In this document: piece by piece, positions 34,975-46,351 of the stretch | Layout of the letters: each line of letters begins with the position of its first letter | Position numbering within the stretch: position 1 is the first letter of the stretch | Source of the DNA: Trissonchulus latispiculum | Taxonomy: Eukaryota; Nematoda; Enoplea; Enoplida; Ironidae | NCBI GenBank assembly: GCA_030248195.1 | Contig: JASAND010028470.1 | Coordinates: forward strand, 1-64,000 | DNA: 64,000 nt | Reading direction: 5' to 3' | Translations under genes and position numbers: made by a program | The notes under the pieces: model-generated | What the model saw: only the letters and a program-made list of their open reading frames with translations | Database searches by the model: none | What the model was told of the DNA's origin: nothing

Positions 34975-36621
34975 CTGCAAATTAATAGATTGACTAAATT
35001 ATTACGTACATATACGCTTCATACTAATTTCAAATCAAAAAATTTTTAACTTTTAGGCAAAACAGCAGTTTTCTCAGAAAATTCATTTATTTCAAGCTTT
35101 CCTTTTTTTAAAAACAAGAAAATCGCAACAAAAAAGCAGAAAGCTCGCGCTGAAGATGGAAATCCCTTTACTATTTTTCACTCTAACTTTTCCAACCGTC
35201 AAATCGCGATACCCCCCCCCCGGCAGATCCACCTCTGCTGACATCATTTAGTAACCTGATATCTAAATAAAGACTGTATATACAATTTAGGTGGAAGTTT
35301 AGCTATAACGAAGAAACTCTTTTGTCGGTCCTGTTGTTTTTAGATCACAAAATTGTTTATTACATGTTTTAATGAAGTTAACGGTGAAATGCTAAAGAAC
35401 ATCTGTGCAGCGCGTAAGCTGTATTTTTTGTCGAAACTTTTTGCTAACTTCATATTTTTTAGTTTTTCAAAGATAGCTAATGAATTTTATGAATTACGTT
35501 GTTTTTAAACGCATTTTTAATATTTCACGAATAGTATTAGCCAAATTACAACTATTTTTCCAAAAGTCGAAGCATGTGTACGCGTGTTTTTGACAAGAAT
35601 ACAACTTTAAAGGTAGAGATTTTGGCAGCCAGTATATAATTATCTCAAATATAAGCAGACTGAAACAGGGTCAAAATAAATTAAAATTGTGGTTTGGCAA
35701 CAATTACAAAATTTAAAATTAAAACCAGATTGAAAGATTACGGATAAATAGTAAAACAAGTAATAAAAATGCTCCTCCGGAGCATGAAAAAGTAATATGG
35801 GTGGTGGTGAGGTTGTAAAATCAAGAGAGGACTAGTCTTAAAAATGCTTAATATGGGGGTAGGTTCAAAAAAAGACGAGGACTAGGTTGTGGGCGAATTA
35901 ATATGGGCACAGCTTCGCCGAGCAACCCATATTCGCGGACTGAAAAAGTTATATATATACATACGTATTACATATGCATATATACCAGTGTTCAGTTTCA
36001 GTTACGGTGAATAATATACAACTATGATAAACGAGTTTTAGCGGAAGCAAACATTTCTTTAGATAAACTCTTAATATTTACTGTGCATCTTAACCATTGA
36101 TAAGAAAACTCTGTATTTCAACAATAATTTGAGGACTCTCTCCTACGATCTTTTTTTCTATTGAACCGTTAGCGTTAGAATCATAGCCTTGGTTCTTTCT
36201 AGTTTCTTGCCGTAGTCCAGCACAACCAGATTACTATATAGTTTACGTATACGTATATAAGCAAGCAACTTGCAGCGATTGTTTAGTAAAAATAGAAAGA
36301 ACAGAGCGATCATATTTAAGCACAACGCCAAGACAGCCCCCAGCAAAAGCTAGGTTTCCGGAAAATTCAAGCTTGACAATGTATTTTTTCGTGCGATTTT
36401 AGCCAAGACTTGGATTATTCTTGTGCATTTGACGTCTAAACAGGATAGGTATATGTATACATATAAGTCAAACTCAAAGAATGCATACAACTTCACAGCA
36501 CACTGGAATGCGTGTGGGTTGAGGGTTCAGTATGTTTACGCATAGTTCTTCAGATATTTTAGGAAATTAGTTTAGGCCCAGGGATCTCAGCAGCCTAATT
36601 TAAGTATATGATAGTGCATAC
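34975..36621 (-). other. Intron of the zinc-finger gene
   Basis: AT-rich. At 35760-35935 a copy of the AATAAAAATGCTCC repeat with aatatggg units and the small palindrome ctcctccggag. The rest is unremarkable. Confidence 0.5.
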
Positions 36622-36905
36622 CCCAGCTCCACCACCACTTCCAGTGGCGTTGGCATTAGACGGACCGGACGATCCACCACGACCCCCACGCTGATGCGGG
36701 CCTCCACGACTGCTTCCACGAGATGGGGATAGCAAGGGTCCGCGAGCACGGATAGACGTTCCGGCATGATTAGGGAATGCCCCGCTTTGACCACCACTAC
36801 TGCTGGGATTGAAAGGGGCCTTTGCCGGAAACCCGTAATCAAAGGTGTCACCATAGGTCTTGGTTCCGGCATTACCACTGTCAAGCCAAGGTCTTTTTTG
36901 AATGT
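36622..36905 (-). CDS. Zinc-finger RNA-binding-type protein, exon a
   Basis: 284 nt, acceptor catttttag, donor ggg|gtatgc; enters with two bases of a split codon and leaves in phase 0, matching exon b. It encodes IQKRPWLDSGNAGTKTYGDT, then a Ser/Gly/Asn-rich and Arg/Gly-rich segment including RGGPHQRGGRGG. Composition (GC-rich, no stop for 94 codons, contrast with the AT-rich flanks) supports real coding. The start of the protein must lie further right, and no exon with compatible phase was identified between 36906 and 53000. Confidence 0.75.
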
Positions 36906-37404
36906 CTAAAAATGAAAACACTGCCAGCGAGCACGGTCAAACAGGAAACTCACTGTTGTTTGGACGAAAAGTCCGACGGTATTATGTATCTCTATCATTA
37001 ACACAGGGTCGGATCCTGGGGTGACTTGTGTGCCGGTGCCCCAAGAAATTTTTTTCAAAGGGGGCTTGTACCATAAACATAAGTTAACGTTATGTGTAGT
37101 ACCATAAATTCCCATTCTAAACAAATTTGCAGCAAAATTATCAGTTTTCAAAAACTTTCAAAATCTTGGTGGATTTTCTTGGAAAATCATGAAAATTTGG
37201 GAAAGCATTCCGGCTAATTTTTGGAATTATAGTTCGAAAATCTTTTCTCGGGTCATTTCTGCTTGCACCTTGCCCTTGGTGGCGGCATGGCTTGTACCTT
37301 GTACGGGCTGGGAGGAGGGAGGGTGGCTTGGATCCAATTTATGGGTTATCTCAGCCTTCCGGAAAAAGCAACTCTAGTCTCCAGTGCTGAAAGAGATACG
37401 CATA
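36906..37404. other. Non-coding sequence
   Basis: No element or exon was recognised. Confidence 0.35.
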
Positions 37405-38008
37405 CAAGAAATAAAAATGCTCCTAAAGAGCAAAGAAAGGAATATGAGTCAACATGAAACATGTAACATGCTAAATATTGTCGGTTGTAAATTAAGAATA
37501 AGACAAGCATGTAAAATGCTAATATGAGTCTGGTGAGGTTGGAAAGTGCAGAAGACAAGTTTGTACACGCACCAATATGAGTGCATGCCAAATAGACTCA
37601 TATTGGCATTATTAGTATTCTGAAGGCAAGTGGTTGCGAATTTCGGTTATATATCACTCACGTAATGTCAGCACGACGAGACAGGGTAGTTTTAGGGTGG
37701 ATGACAGGATGCTCCACAGGTTACGCACGTATATACGTGTATTGTCACGAAAGTTAACATCAGATTTAACTTTGAGTCTCTGAATACATGAGTTATACAA
37801 ACGTTTATTAAAAAATGTTATATATATCCGTCCGTCGGCGCAAGTTGACTAACAGCGGTTTAACAGTTTCCTAAGGAGAAAAGTTGACAATGTTGACCAT
37901 GGTTGGGATATCCATGCGACGTCAATAACGCTACTTATTCGTCTTAACTCCTGGGTAGAAATATATCCGGTAGAAATCTAATCTCTTTAGGAGCATTTTT
38001 ATTTCTTG
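37405..38008. mobile_element. CAAGAAATAAAAATGCTCC-ended element
   Basis: A 26-bp perfect inverted repeat begins CAAGAAATAAAAATGCTCC at the left and ends with its complement at the right. The interior has aatatgagt units. Single ends of the same type (aataaaaatgctcc) are seen at 35768, 44399 and 51490. No target duplication was identified. Confidence 0.75.
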
Positions 38009-38159
38009 TTTATCCACTTTTTACATGTCGTTGACATAAAAGCTTTAAAGAATCATTAAGCATTATATGTGCATTAAATACTCTGACTCACGTGTGTGGT
38101 TCTATGGCAAATTGGCTCAGTTCCACCCTGACACCCCTCACACCAGACCGCTCCACAGC

Positions 38160-39790
38160 AAGTTAGGGTAAGTGGTTCTATGATAGAAGAATTTAGTTTT
38201 AGTTTTCCTCCCACCCCTACCCCACCACAGCACTCTACAGCCACTGTGAGCATGCACTTTTATGAGAAAAGTTGCTCAGCTCACATGAGGCTTTCATTTG
38301 GTACCAAATTTGTGACCACTTTTGAAAATTTTCATTTTCGACCCAAAATCGCCTTAAGACCCCACCTCTACCCCAGCACAGCATTCTATAGCCATTTGGA
38401 GCATGCACTTTTATGAGAAAAGTTGCTCAGCTCACTTGGGGCTTTCATTAGGTATATACCAAATGTGACCACTTTTGATAATTTTCATTTTCGACCCAAA
38501 ATCGCCTAAGACCCCCATCCATACCCCAGCACAGCACTCTATAGCCACTTTGAGCATGCACTTTTATGAGAAAAGGTGCTCAGCTCGCTTAGGGCTTTCA
38601 TTTGATACCAAATTTGACCACTTTTGAAAAATTTTAGTTTTGACCCAAAATCGCCTAAGTCCCCACCCCACCCCACCACAGCACTCTACAGCCACTTTGA
38701 GCATGCAGTTCTATGACAGAAGTTGCTCAGCTCGCTTAGGGCTTTCATTTGATACCAAATTTGACCACTTTTGAAAATTTTCATTTTTTAACCACATGAC
38801 CTCCCACCTACCTGACGCTCCAGATGGCAACGTGGAACCAGCTCAGCAAGATGGGTGAGTCCGACGGCAAAAGAGATGCCAGGAATGAGCTGGGCGCACC
38901 AGAAAACCCCTATAGACAAAGTTTTGAGAGGCTAAGTACAGTCCTGTATGGTGTTCCCGGAAGTCGGTACTGACCGGACCCTCCAGACGGCAAATTGGAA
39001 CCAGCCCAGCAAGATGAGTGAGTCGGACGGCAAAATGGAGACCGGGAATAAGCTGGGCGCACCAGAAAACCCCTATAGACAAAGTTTTGAGAGGCCAAGT
39101 AAAGCCTACTATGGACCTCCCGGAAGCGGTTACCGACCTGACCCCTCAGACGGTCAACTGGAACCAGCCCAGCAAATTGGGTGAATCGGGCAGCAAAACA
39201 GATAGCGAGAATCGATTCACCGTCCAAAAAAACCTTTATATGCAAGATTTGAGAAGTCTATCTTGAAAAATAAGCGAAAAAACTAAGTTCAAAGTCGGAC
39301 CCAACATTCACCAACTTTGGCGGGCCACTGTGGCGCTGTGGCGCAACATATCAATAATCCGACTTCAAACGTCATAATCCGGATATATGTCCGTATCAAC
39401 CATATATAACTTGTCTGGTTTGTATTTGCACAAAGAGCTGGAAAGAAGCTAATCCCAGGCATACTTTTGGCCATTTCGACGTTCTGAGCCGACTTTGTGG
39501 CGCCACTGTGGCGCTGCGGCGCACTGTGGCGCGGCGGCGACCACATATATCGAAAGTCAGTAACCTATATATATTGATGATATACCGCAATAGGTGTCTG
39601 AACTTCGCTACATTCTGTGAAAGAGGCTACAAAATGATGACATACGAGGGTAAAACGGAGACACCGGGGAAAAAAACATCGCCGGCATAACTACCGGCAG
39701 GTGCAACTTTTTAACGGTAAGTGTTAGGGGGATGAAATTTTCCAATTATACTAAACTCGGAAATGGGGCTACGAGTTGAACTAATCGCTC
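38160..39790. repeat. Composite satellite unit, copy 1
   Basis: Three modules in order: about four units of roughly 140 bp carrying GCTTTCATTTGATACCAAA and cagcactctacagccacttt (38200-38790); 163-bp units carrying agctgggcgcaccagaaaac (38820-39230); then tggcgccactgtggcgctg palindrome-rich DNA and gcaactttttaacggtaagt (39300-39730). The same order recurs at 51650-53040. The 163-bp period is not a multiple of three, so the attractive frames shift at each repeat and are not a protein. Confidence 0.85.
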
Positions 39791-40102
39791 GATGTTGGAA
39801 AAGCAAAATATAGTATCCGCCATAATGTCCTAAAGTTTGAAAGTTTAAACAATTGCACGCAGTGCACCATCCTGCACAGGCTTCATACGCTGATTTTGTC
39901 GGGCCAAAACTCAATATAGCACGCATACAAACGTGTCCAATGTGCGGCACCCAAATTTTGCAGAGATACTTTGGAATACTGCGAAGATTTAGGCGAAGCT
40001 GGAAATATTCTTGAAAATTATCTTAAAACTGAAAAACATTCATTTCCCTGCAGTTTTTAAGTTTTGGAGGAAGTCCCGAATCTTGGAGGGAAAGGCCACC
40101 CT
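39791..40102. other. Non-coding sequence
   Basis: Nothing was recognised. Confidence 0.35.
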
Positions 40103-41412
40103 CTGGGGGTTTTTCTAGGCAAAAATAAGTTGGGGACGCCCCTGTGGGGGGAGGTCCAAAAGAGGGGGGAATAAAATCGGCGAAACATGTTAAAAATTAG
40201 TGATGTGCGCCGGAGCTCCGAGCTCCGGAGCGGAGCTCCGGAGCGGAGCTCCGATTTTCGGTGCTCCGGAGCGGGCTTCTGCTTCGGAGCTCCGAGTACC
40301 CGGAGTAGCTTTTCAAACTTTGAAGCTTGTCTGTTGTTCATTAAATGGGTAAAGAAGAAATATTCGAAGAGTAATTTATAATTTCTTGCTGTTTATAACT
40401 CCACAATTTCTCCGAACAGTACGTGAGTACTGTAATGAATTATTGCTCTTACTACTTTTACTAATTTTTCTAATTTCTCTAGACTACTGAACGATTCGTT
40501 TACTGGAGACAATTTAAACCTGTCCGGTTGATAACAGAAAAAATTTAAATAAAATTCTAAGCTTTGATCTTTAACAATTGTTTCCGTAAAACGTTTATAA
40601 TCAATTCTTATTCATTAATTTATCCACTAATTATATATTCCCTTTTCCGTTAAAATCTTCTACGAAAACTTTCAATGTCTACAGCTGTTTTCTTTGCTTT
40701 CATCGGGCCCATCTTTTCTAATATCTTTCAGATAGAATTTATTTTGTGATCATATATACATCTTTATTAAAAGTGAAACATTAAAAGTAAACTTCAGTGT
40801 AAACTAAGGTTGATGTAAAGGCAGCAGGCTGCTTAATCAAATAGCCAAAATTTCTGTGAGGTGTTGTCAAAATTTTTACTCATTTCAGATCAAAAAGACA
40901 GCTAAGAACTGTGTATATATAAGCGAAGAAGTCCGAATGTAAACATAAAAATGTTAATCGATAAAAGTAAACAATGAGTGCTTTCTATTGTGTAAACAAT
41001 TTGTTTACCCCAAATTAAATTTTTTTAAATTATTACTTCTTCTAACAGTCGGAGCTCCGGAGCTCCGACAGCCCGCTCCGGCCGGAGCTCCGGAGCGGGC
41101 AAAATTTTTCAGCGCACACCACTACTAAAAATACAGAATAAATAGCCTATTTTCCAAATATACTGCTATAACTAAGCTTAAAAGTGCTCAGAAATTAAGT
41201 TTCAGCACCAAAAAGAAGATTTTTGACAAAAAAATTCAAATTTTTGAAAATTTTAACCATACATCCTAAAAATTAGCATTTTCTGGGCACCTTAGGGTGA
41301 GTGGGGGGAAGCCAAAAGTTGAACGAGTGGGGGATGGGGAAGGGGTCGAGTGAGAGGGAGACCCAAAAAAATGAGGGGAGCGTACCCACCCACCCCCAGT
41401 AAAAAAACCCGG
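40103..41412. mobile_element. CTGGGG-family poly-G element split by a hAT MITE
   Basis: Left part 40103-40197 (tttttctaggcaaaaataag) and right part 41125-41412 (tgctataactaagcttaaaa, gcattttctggg, gtgagtgggggg) are contiguous in the intact relatives at 34200 and 45214. It supplies the pre-insertion context for the 40198-41124 element. Confidence 0.8.
40198..41124. mobile_element. hAT-like MITE, TAGTGATGTGCGC ends, GGAGCTCC subterminal repeats
   Basis: TAGTGATGTGCGC at the left and, in complement, TAGTGGTGTGCGC at the right. The flanks TTAAAAAT and CTAAAAAT form a 7-of-8 target duplication (40190-40197 and 41125-41132). Both ends carry tandem CGGAGCTCCGGAGC palindromes and the middle is AT-rich without a transposase. 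Confidence 0.9.
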
Positions 41413-41800
41413 ACCCTCCCGGCTTTTTCCTACAGGGTATGGGGGTGGGCCCCAAGAATCGCCTTCCTATAGAACTACGGTACGGACTTCAAGTCAACAG
41501 AAAATAGGGTTTTAGGGTAAATTTTGAACTTTTTCAGGCTTCACCGGAATTTTAGCTCTTTCTCAACATTATTAGCCATTTACAGCTTAAATTTACGTTA
41601 GAAATTGTTCAATGTTTAGCTCAGCAGCAAAAAATTGCTGCTCTTTTTAAACCATTTTTTGAGAAAATTTGCGCGCCCCCCCCCAGAAATCGGTGCCCCC
41701 TCAGACCTGGGGGGAGCCCGCCCTCCCAGACTTCCTCCTCCAGAAATTTTGGCCTAAAAGGCAGACCTCGTACAAGAAAAACCCGAACAGTAAGCTGACG
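41413..41800. other. Non-coding sequence with poly-C element debris
   Basis: caggcttcaccgg at 41536 is a degraded CCGGCTTCGCCGG hairpin, and 41670-41760 has poly-C tracts. No boundaries can be fixed. Confidence 0.4.
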
Positions 41801-42207
41801 CAGGGGTGGACGCAGGGGGGCGGGCGGCTGCTCCCCCCCCGTCGCGATTCGAAGGTAGGAAAAATTAAGGAGAAAAATACGAAAAGGGCAAAAAGCAAAA
41901 AAATTTCGCGCCGTCGGCGCGAATTTCCTACTTCTTAGCTGAATATTCGTAGTGTATATATTTGAAGAAAAGCTTGAACTGCGTACGAATTTTCGTGAAA
42001 AATTCCATTTTTGCCGAAAAATGCGTACAATGTTTACAGTTTCTGCGGTTCTTGGAAAAGTAAGGAATTAGCGACTTGAACACCGATTTTATTGCAAAAA
42101 CAAAAAATTTCTTCAACTTCTGTGGGGCTCCACCCCACCCCCAAGCCCCTCCCATATCAACTCTTTTTCAGTGGGGACCCGCACACCCGTCAAAAAATCC
42201 TGGATCC
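41801..42207. mobile_element. Probable hAT-like MITE with CAGGGGTGGA start
   Basis: The left end CAGGGGTGGACGCAGG is a common hAT terminus (CAGGGGTGGATCCAGG). The right end is CCTGGATCC, apparently lacking the last bases. GCTGACG occurs on both sides (41794-41800 and 42208-42214). Contains hairpin CGCGCCGTCGGCGCG at 41907-41921. Confidence 0.65.
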
Positions 42208-42454
42208 GCTGACGGATAAAACACAGGAAAACCAATTGCTGCTCACTTTGTGGCACACATGCAATATACATGACCTCTCCAAATCCACCAGGTGGAGGTG
42301 AAATAGCTTTAGATTCTCCAACCGAAGTCAAAAGTCGATAAAATCCACTATTTGGATTCCTTCAACAACAAGAATAACAACAATGAATAATATTCCTCAA
42401 ATATCGTTATATATCATTATCAATAATTAGTAATAAAGGGCACTTCATGCAATG

Positions 42455-43829
42455 TATATATAGTCAAGCGGGGGAAAACCCATTTTAATATATATGCGGG
42501 AAAAAGCCCAACTCCAGTGAGGGCTTACCGGTATGAGCTATATAGGAGTTTAATAGCCTATCTTGAAGAGCATCCAAAATCACCCTAGAGGCTGCATTAT
42601 TGTCGCTCCCGCTGCTTCCCTGCAAATTTTTGGGAACTTTGAAATTTTCGAAAATTTTGGTCAATCCCAGTGCCGAAATTTGACAAACTTTGTCTGGTCA
42701 CCCTGAACTACTGGAAAGACCTAGACCAAAGTGGATTGTTTGTCATAGGGCATCTGTCATTTCGTAGGGCATCTGTTGCGCTTCATGGTGATATATGCCA
42801 CACTGCTCTAACCCCTCCGGTGCGACCTGGGGGTGACCTAGAGTTGGCGGGAAAAACCCATTTTTCAAAATTGAATATTTTTGTAACCATTAGCAGGAAA
42901 CCTTAAATAAACACATACGTGTGCTTAATAGAGACTATTAATTAAATTAGTATAGGTTTTACCTAGCTTCTTTCCATTATGTGTGGTCCAGGTGGCCAAA
43001 ATCTGGAATGGTGCCACTTCAAGCCAAATTTTTCAATTTCGTAAAAAATAGCGAATTTTTCACTAAAATAGGTCGGGTTTGGCTTTAAATACAATAAAAG
43101 CACGTTTTTTATGTGACAGGATGCTGAAAATGCAAAAATTAAGCAAATTTCAAAAATTTCCAAAACTTGCCTATGTTTACGTGTTAAACATTACAAATTT
43201 TTCAAAATTCAATTTTTCTTGAAATTTTTCAAAAATGTTGGTTTTTTCGATGTAGACCTACTAAAAACAACCCGCGCTTTCGAATGGCACCGTCAAAATT
43301 GTTTGGCACGCCTCCAGCAAAAAATCCGGGTGGGTTTTTCCCGCATTGGGTTTGTTGCCGACACGAAAATCTTTAATTTCTCCATAACGACAGGGCGGCC
43401 TAGAGAGACAAACTATACCTCATTCGAAAGCTTAGGGCAAACCCTAACTGCTTACTTTAAACGGCATCACTGTGTCCAGTGCTTCACCGGTACCGCTATC
43501 ATCCATCAATCAGCCTGGCAACGGTTTCACGCCATTGATTGGGCCTAGAGGGACAAACTATACCTCATTCGAAAGCTTAGGACAAACCCTAATTGCTTAC
43601 TTTAAACGGCATCACTGTGTCCAGTGCTTCACCGGTACCACTATCATCCATCAATCAGCCTGGCAACGGTTTCACGCCATTGATTGGGCCTAGAGGGACA
43701 AACTATACTTCATTCGAAAGCTTAGGGCAAACCCTAATTGAATATAGTATCAAAGTCGTGCTAGCCCAAACCAGTCTAAAGTTCGGTTCCAAGAAATAAA
43801 AAGAGGGTTTTCCCGCTTGACTATATATA
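42455..43829. mobile_element. TA-bounded Tc1/mariner-like non-autonomous element, copy 1
   Basis: TATATATAGTCAAGCGGG at the left mirrors GCTTGACTATATATA at the right, followed on each side by AAAACCC-type sequence. TA at both tips fits a Tc1/mariner target. The interior has a tandem repeat (43396-43790) but no transposase. A heavily interrupted second copy is at 53634-57637. Confidence 0.75.
43396..43790. repeat. 145-bp tandem repeat, about 2.7 units
   Basis: ggcctagagggacaaactat recurs at about 43397, 43542 and 43687. Units differ by only a few bases. The frames reading through it are repeats of each other, not a gene. Confidence 0.9.
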
Positions 43830-43843
43830 GATGCCATCAAAAT

Positions 43844-44346
43844 GGGCCAGTATAAAAAGGGGACGCAGACCCGGAAACGTCTTAAGACGCGGGGTATAAA
43901 ACGCGGACGCGGAAGCGGGGTATAATTTGCGGACGGTTAACAAGGTCAACCTAACACTAAAAACTTCAGGGTAACCCCAGAGTATGTGAACCCTGAGTGA
44001 AAGTGAAAGTGAGAGTGAAATATTTTTCTTATAATTGTAAACTATTGCAGCTATTTTATGACGTCGTCCAAACGTTTTAGGGCAAAAGTTCTATTAGAAG
44101 TGCTTCTTTGAGTAAAACTCATTTATGAAACCTGATTACTTTATGCTGCTAGCAGATTCTATTAGCGTCCGTTTTGTGTCCGCGTTTTATACCTCGCGTC
44201 CGCGTCCTCGTTTTATACCTCGCGTCCGCGTACGCGGATTGTACCAAAAAGTGACGTCCACTTTTTATACCTTACGTACGCGTCCGCTTCCGCTTTTTAT
44301 ACCCCGAGTCCGCTTCCGCGTCTGCGTCCGCTTTTTATACTGGCCC
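43844..44346. mobile_element. GGGCCAGTATAAAA-ended element, copy 2, 9-bp TSD
   Basis: Ends GGGCCAGTATAAAAAGGGG and TTTTTATACTGGCCC; perfect duplication CATCAAAAT (43835-43843 and 44347-44355). The mirror arrays contain gcgggg/TATAAAA and its complement with CGTCCGC in place of the GCAGAC of copy 1. It lies 14 bp beyond the Tc1-like element. Confidence 0.92.
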
Positions 44347-44355
44347 CATCAAAAT

Positions 44356-44685
44356 TGGTATTTGGTAAAGCAAATATCAGACATAATGTAACAAAAATAA
44401 AAATGCTCCGATGGGCAATGAAAAATGCAGTATGGGCGACATCAGATTTAAGGTGGTGATTCCTTTTGGGCATGTATTGTTGATTGACGGCCGAAATCAA
44501 GAAGAAATTTGATAAAATTTTTCAAAATAAGTTCTTTTAGCATTCTAACGTCCTCCGCGCAATCCCGCTTCAAAAATTGTAAGTCTCCCAGTTCAGGGCA
44601 GTTTTTGCCAATTTCTCACAGTTAGACAGTAGCTGCATAGCTGTGCTTAGATGCATTTGAAATATCTTGTTGTGCTCTTGCTTTT
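44356..44685. repeat. Isolated repeat ends (AATAAAAATGCTCC and TTAAGGTGGTG)
   Basis: aacaaaaataaaaatgctcc at 44390 and taaggtggtgattcctttt at 44450 are single tips of two families without partners. Confidence 0.45.
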
Positions 44686-46351
44686 TTAAGGTGCTGGTAT
44701 CGTTTACCGTATTTTGAAGGCTAACTTTACAGCAAATAATCCCAATGACCTAATCTTTCGCTTAACGACCTTACTGCTGTTCCCAATTATGCTGATAAAA
44801 CTTTTAATCGTGTATGAAAAAAATTTTATTTTGACCAAAATTCCATATTTGACGAAAAATGATTATGCTGAGTTTTTCAATTTTAAGTGGTTTTCTAAAT
44901 TTTTTATCCATTATTAATATATATAAGTAGACGCAACCCAGACTAGAAACAGCAAAAAATAAAAAATTTTAAAGTTTTTGGTTTTTAAGCTAAAACCAGA
45001 CTACTTTCGGTGAGCGGACAGCGTGCAAATATATCTACTGCTGCGAAAAATTAAAAATAACAGAAATTGCCATTTGTTTCTTTTAATGTCACTTATTCAT
45101 GCATATTTAATGACTGTGAATATCTTGCAGCTTAAAGTAACCCATAATAGCAATTTTCTGACGTATTCTTGGCGTGAACAGTGCCGGGGCAGTAAAATTA
45201 CGAAAATGGGGGGCTGGGGTTTTTTTACTGGGGGGGGGGGGGGGTGGGGGGGGCGCCCCCCCCACTTTTTGGGTTCCCCCCACTCGACCTCTTCCCCCCC
45301 CCCACTCGTTCCCCTCCCCACTTTTTTGGGCTTCCCCCCCCACTCACCCTAAAGTGCCAAGAAAATGCCAAATTTTTAGGATTTTTGGTCAAAATTTTCA
45401 AAAATTTTCCGGCTTCGCCGGAATTTTTTCGTCAAAAATGGTCTATTTTGGTGCTAAAACTCAATTTTTGAGCACATTTAAGCTTAGTTATAGCAGTATA
45501 TGTAGAAAACAGGCTTTTTATACTGTATTTTTGGCATTTTTAACCCAATTTATTGCCCCCCCCACTTTTGGACCTCCCCCCCACTCGGGGGGGGGGGGGC
45601 GTCCCCCCCCCCACTTATTTTTGCCTAGAAAAACCCCAGGGGGGGTACAAATGAAATACCGTTATTCGTCCCAACCGCAATTTCCAAAGCGTCTGTAAAC
45701 ATATATGGAAACAAATATCTCCGCCCCATCCGTTTTCTTCCTCCCCAACCAGTTTATTTTACTATTTTACTATAACAAAATCATCAATTCTTTTTCGTCA
45801 CTGCTGCGCCTTTGCAATGGCAAGCCAGCGCTAGGCTAAGTACCAATTACATTGATCGTTAAAGAATGAAGGAAATTTATGTTTTAAACAAGGATTTCTC
45901 ATACTTCAAGTAATATTGTGTTTTCAAATTTAGCGTACGAATTGACCAAAACTTATTGCAGGGTCATTTTTCCTAGTTTTCTGTTGGAGTCTAGAACAGT
46001 TGAGATATCGCTTGTTGAATTTTGAAAAATGGCATCAATATGCGTTTTTAGAAGTTTTCTTTCGACATGCTAAACAATAACTAAAATGCTGAAAAATGAC
46101 CCTCGGCAAGATATTCCTGTCTTCGCTTGCGAAATTTTAGCTCTCTAACGTAATTTAATCGAAAGTAATCCTTGTTCAAAATTTCATATTATTTTTTCCA
46201 ATTTGTGAGTTACCACCTAACAATGAAAGCTACATTTTTTGAGAATATGTAAGTTTTTAGTCATTTAATGCTTTAAATACGTCAAATGCATAGGTTGCCA
46301 TTACAAATTTTTCAGTCTGCACCAGTGCGGTAAACGATACCACCACCTTAA
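44686..46351. mobile_element. TTAAGGTGCTGG-ended element bounded by TTAA
   Basis: TTAAGGTGCTGGTATCG at the left is mirrored by CGATACCACCACCTTAA at the right, and both are extended by GTTTACC / GGTAAA. TTAA at both tips suggests piggyBac-type insertion. It contains a nested poly-G element (45214-45639). No transposase. Confidence 0.75.
45214..45639. mobile_element. CTGGGG-family poly-G element, intact copy
   Basis: Starts CTGGGGTTTTTTTACTGGGG and ends CCTAGAAAAACCCCAG. Arms of poly-G/C with cccccactcg, hairpin CCGGCTTCGCCGG at 45409-45421 and the core block ttaagcttagttatagcagt. GGGGGG flanks both sides, but runs of G make the duplication ambiguous. Confidence 0.8.

Noticed and set aside
38820..39270. 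Repeated peptide ELGAPENPYRQSFERP suggesting a repetitive secreted protein (also at 51950-52550)
   Set aside because: The DNA period is 163 bp, not a multiple of three, so the frame changes every unit and no continuous coding sequence exists.
43219..43799. Overlapping frames repeating the peptide TNYTSFESLGQTL
   Set aside because: Generated by the 145-bp tandem repeat of a Tc1-like element; 145 is not a multiple of three.
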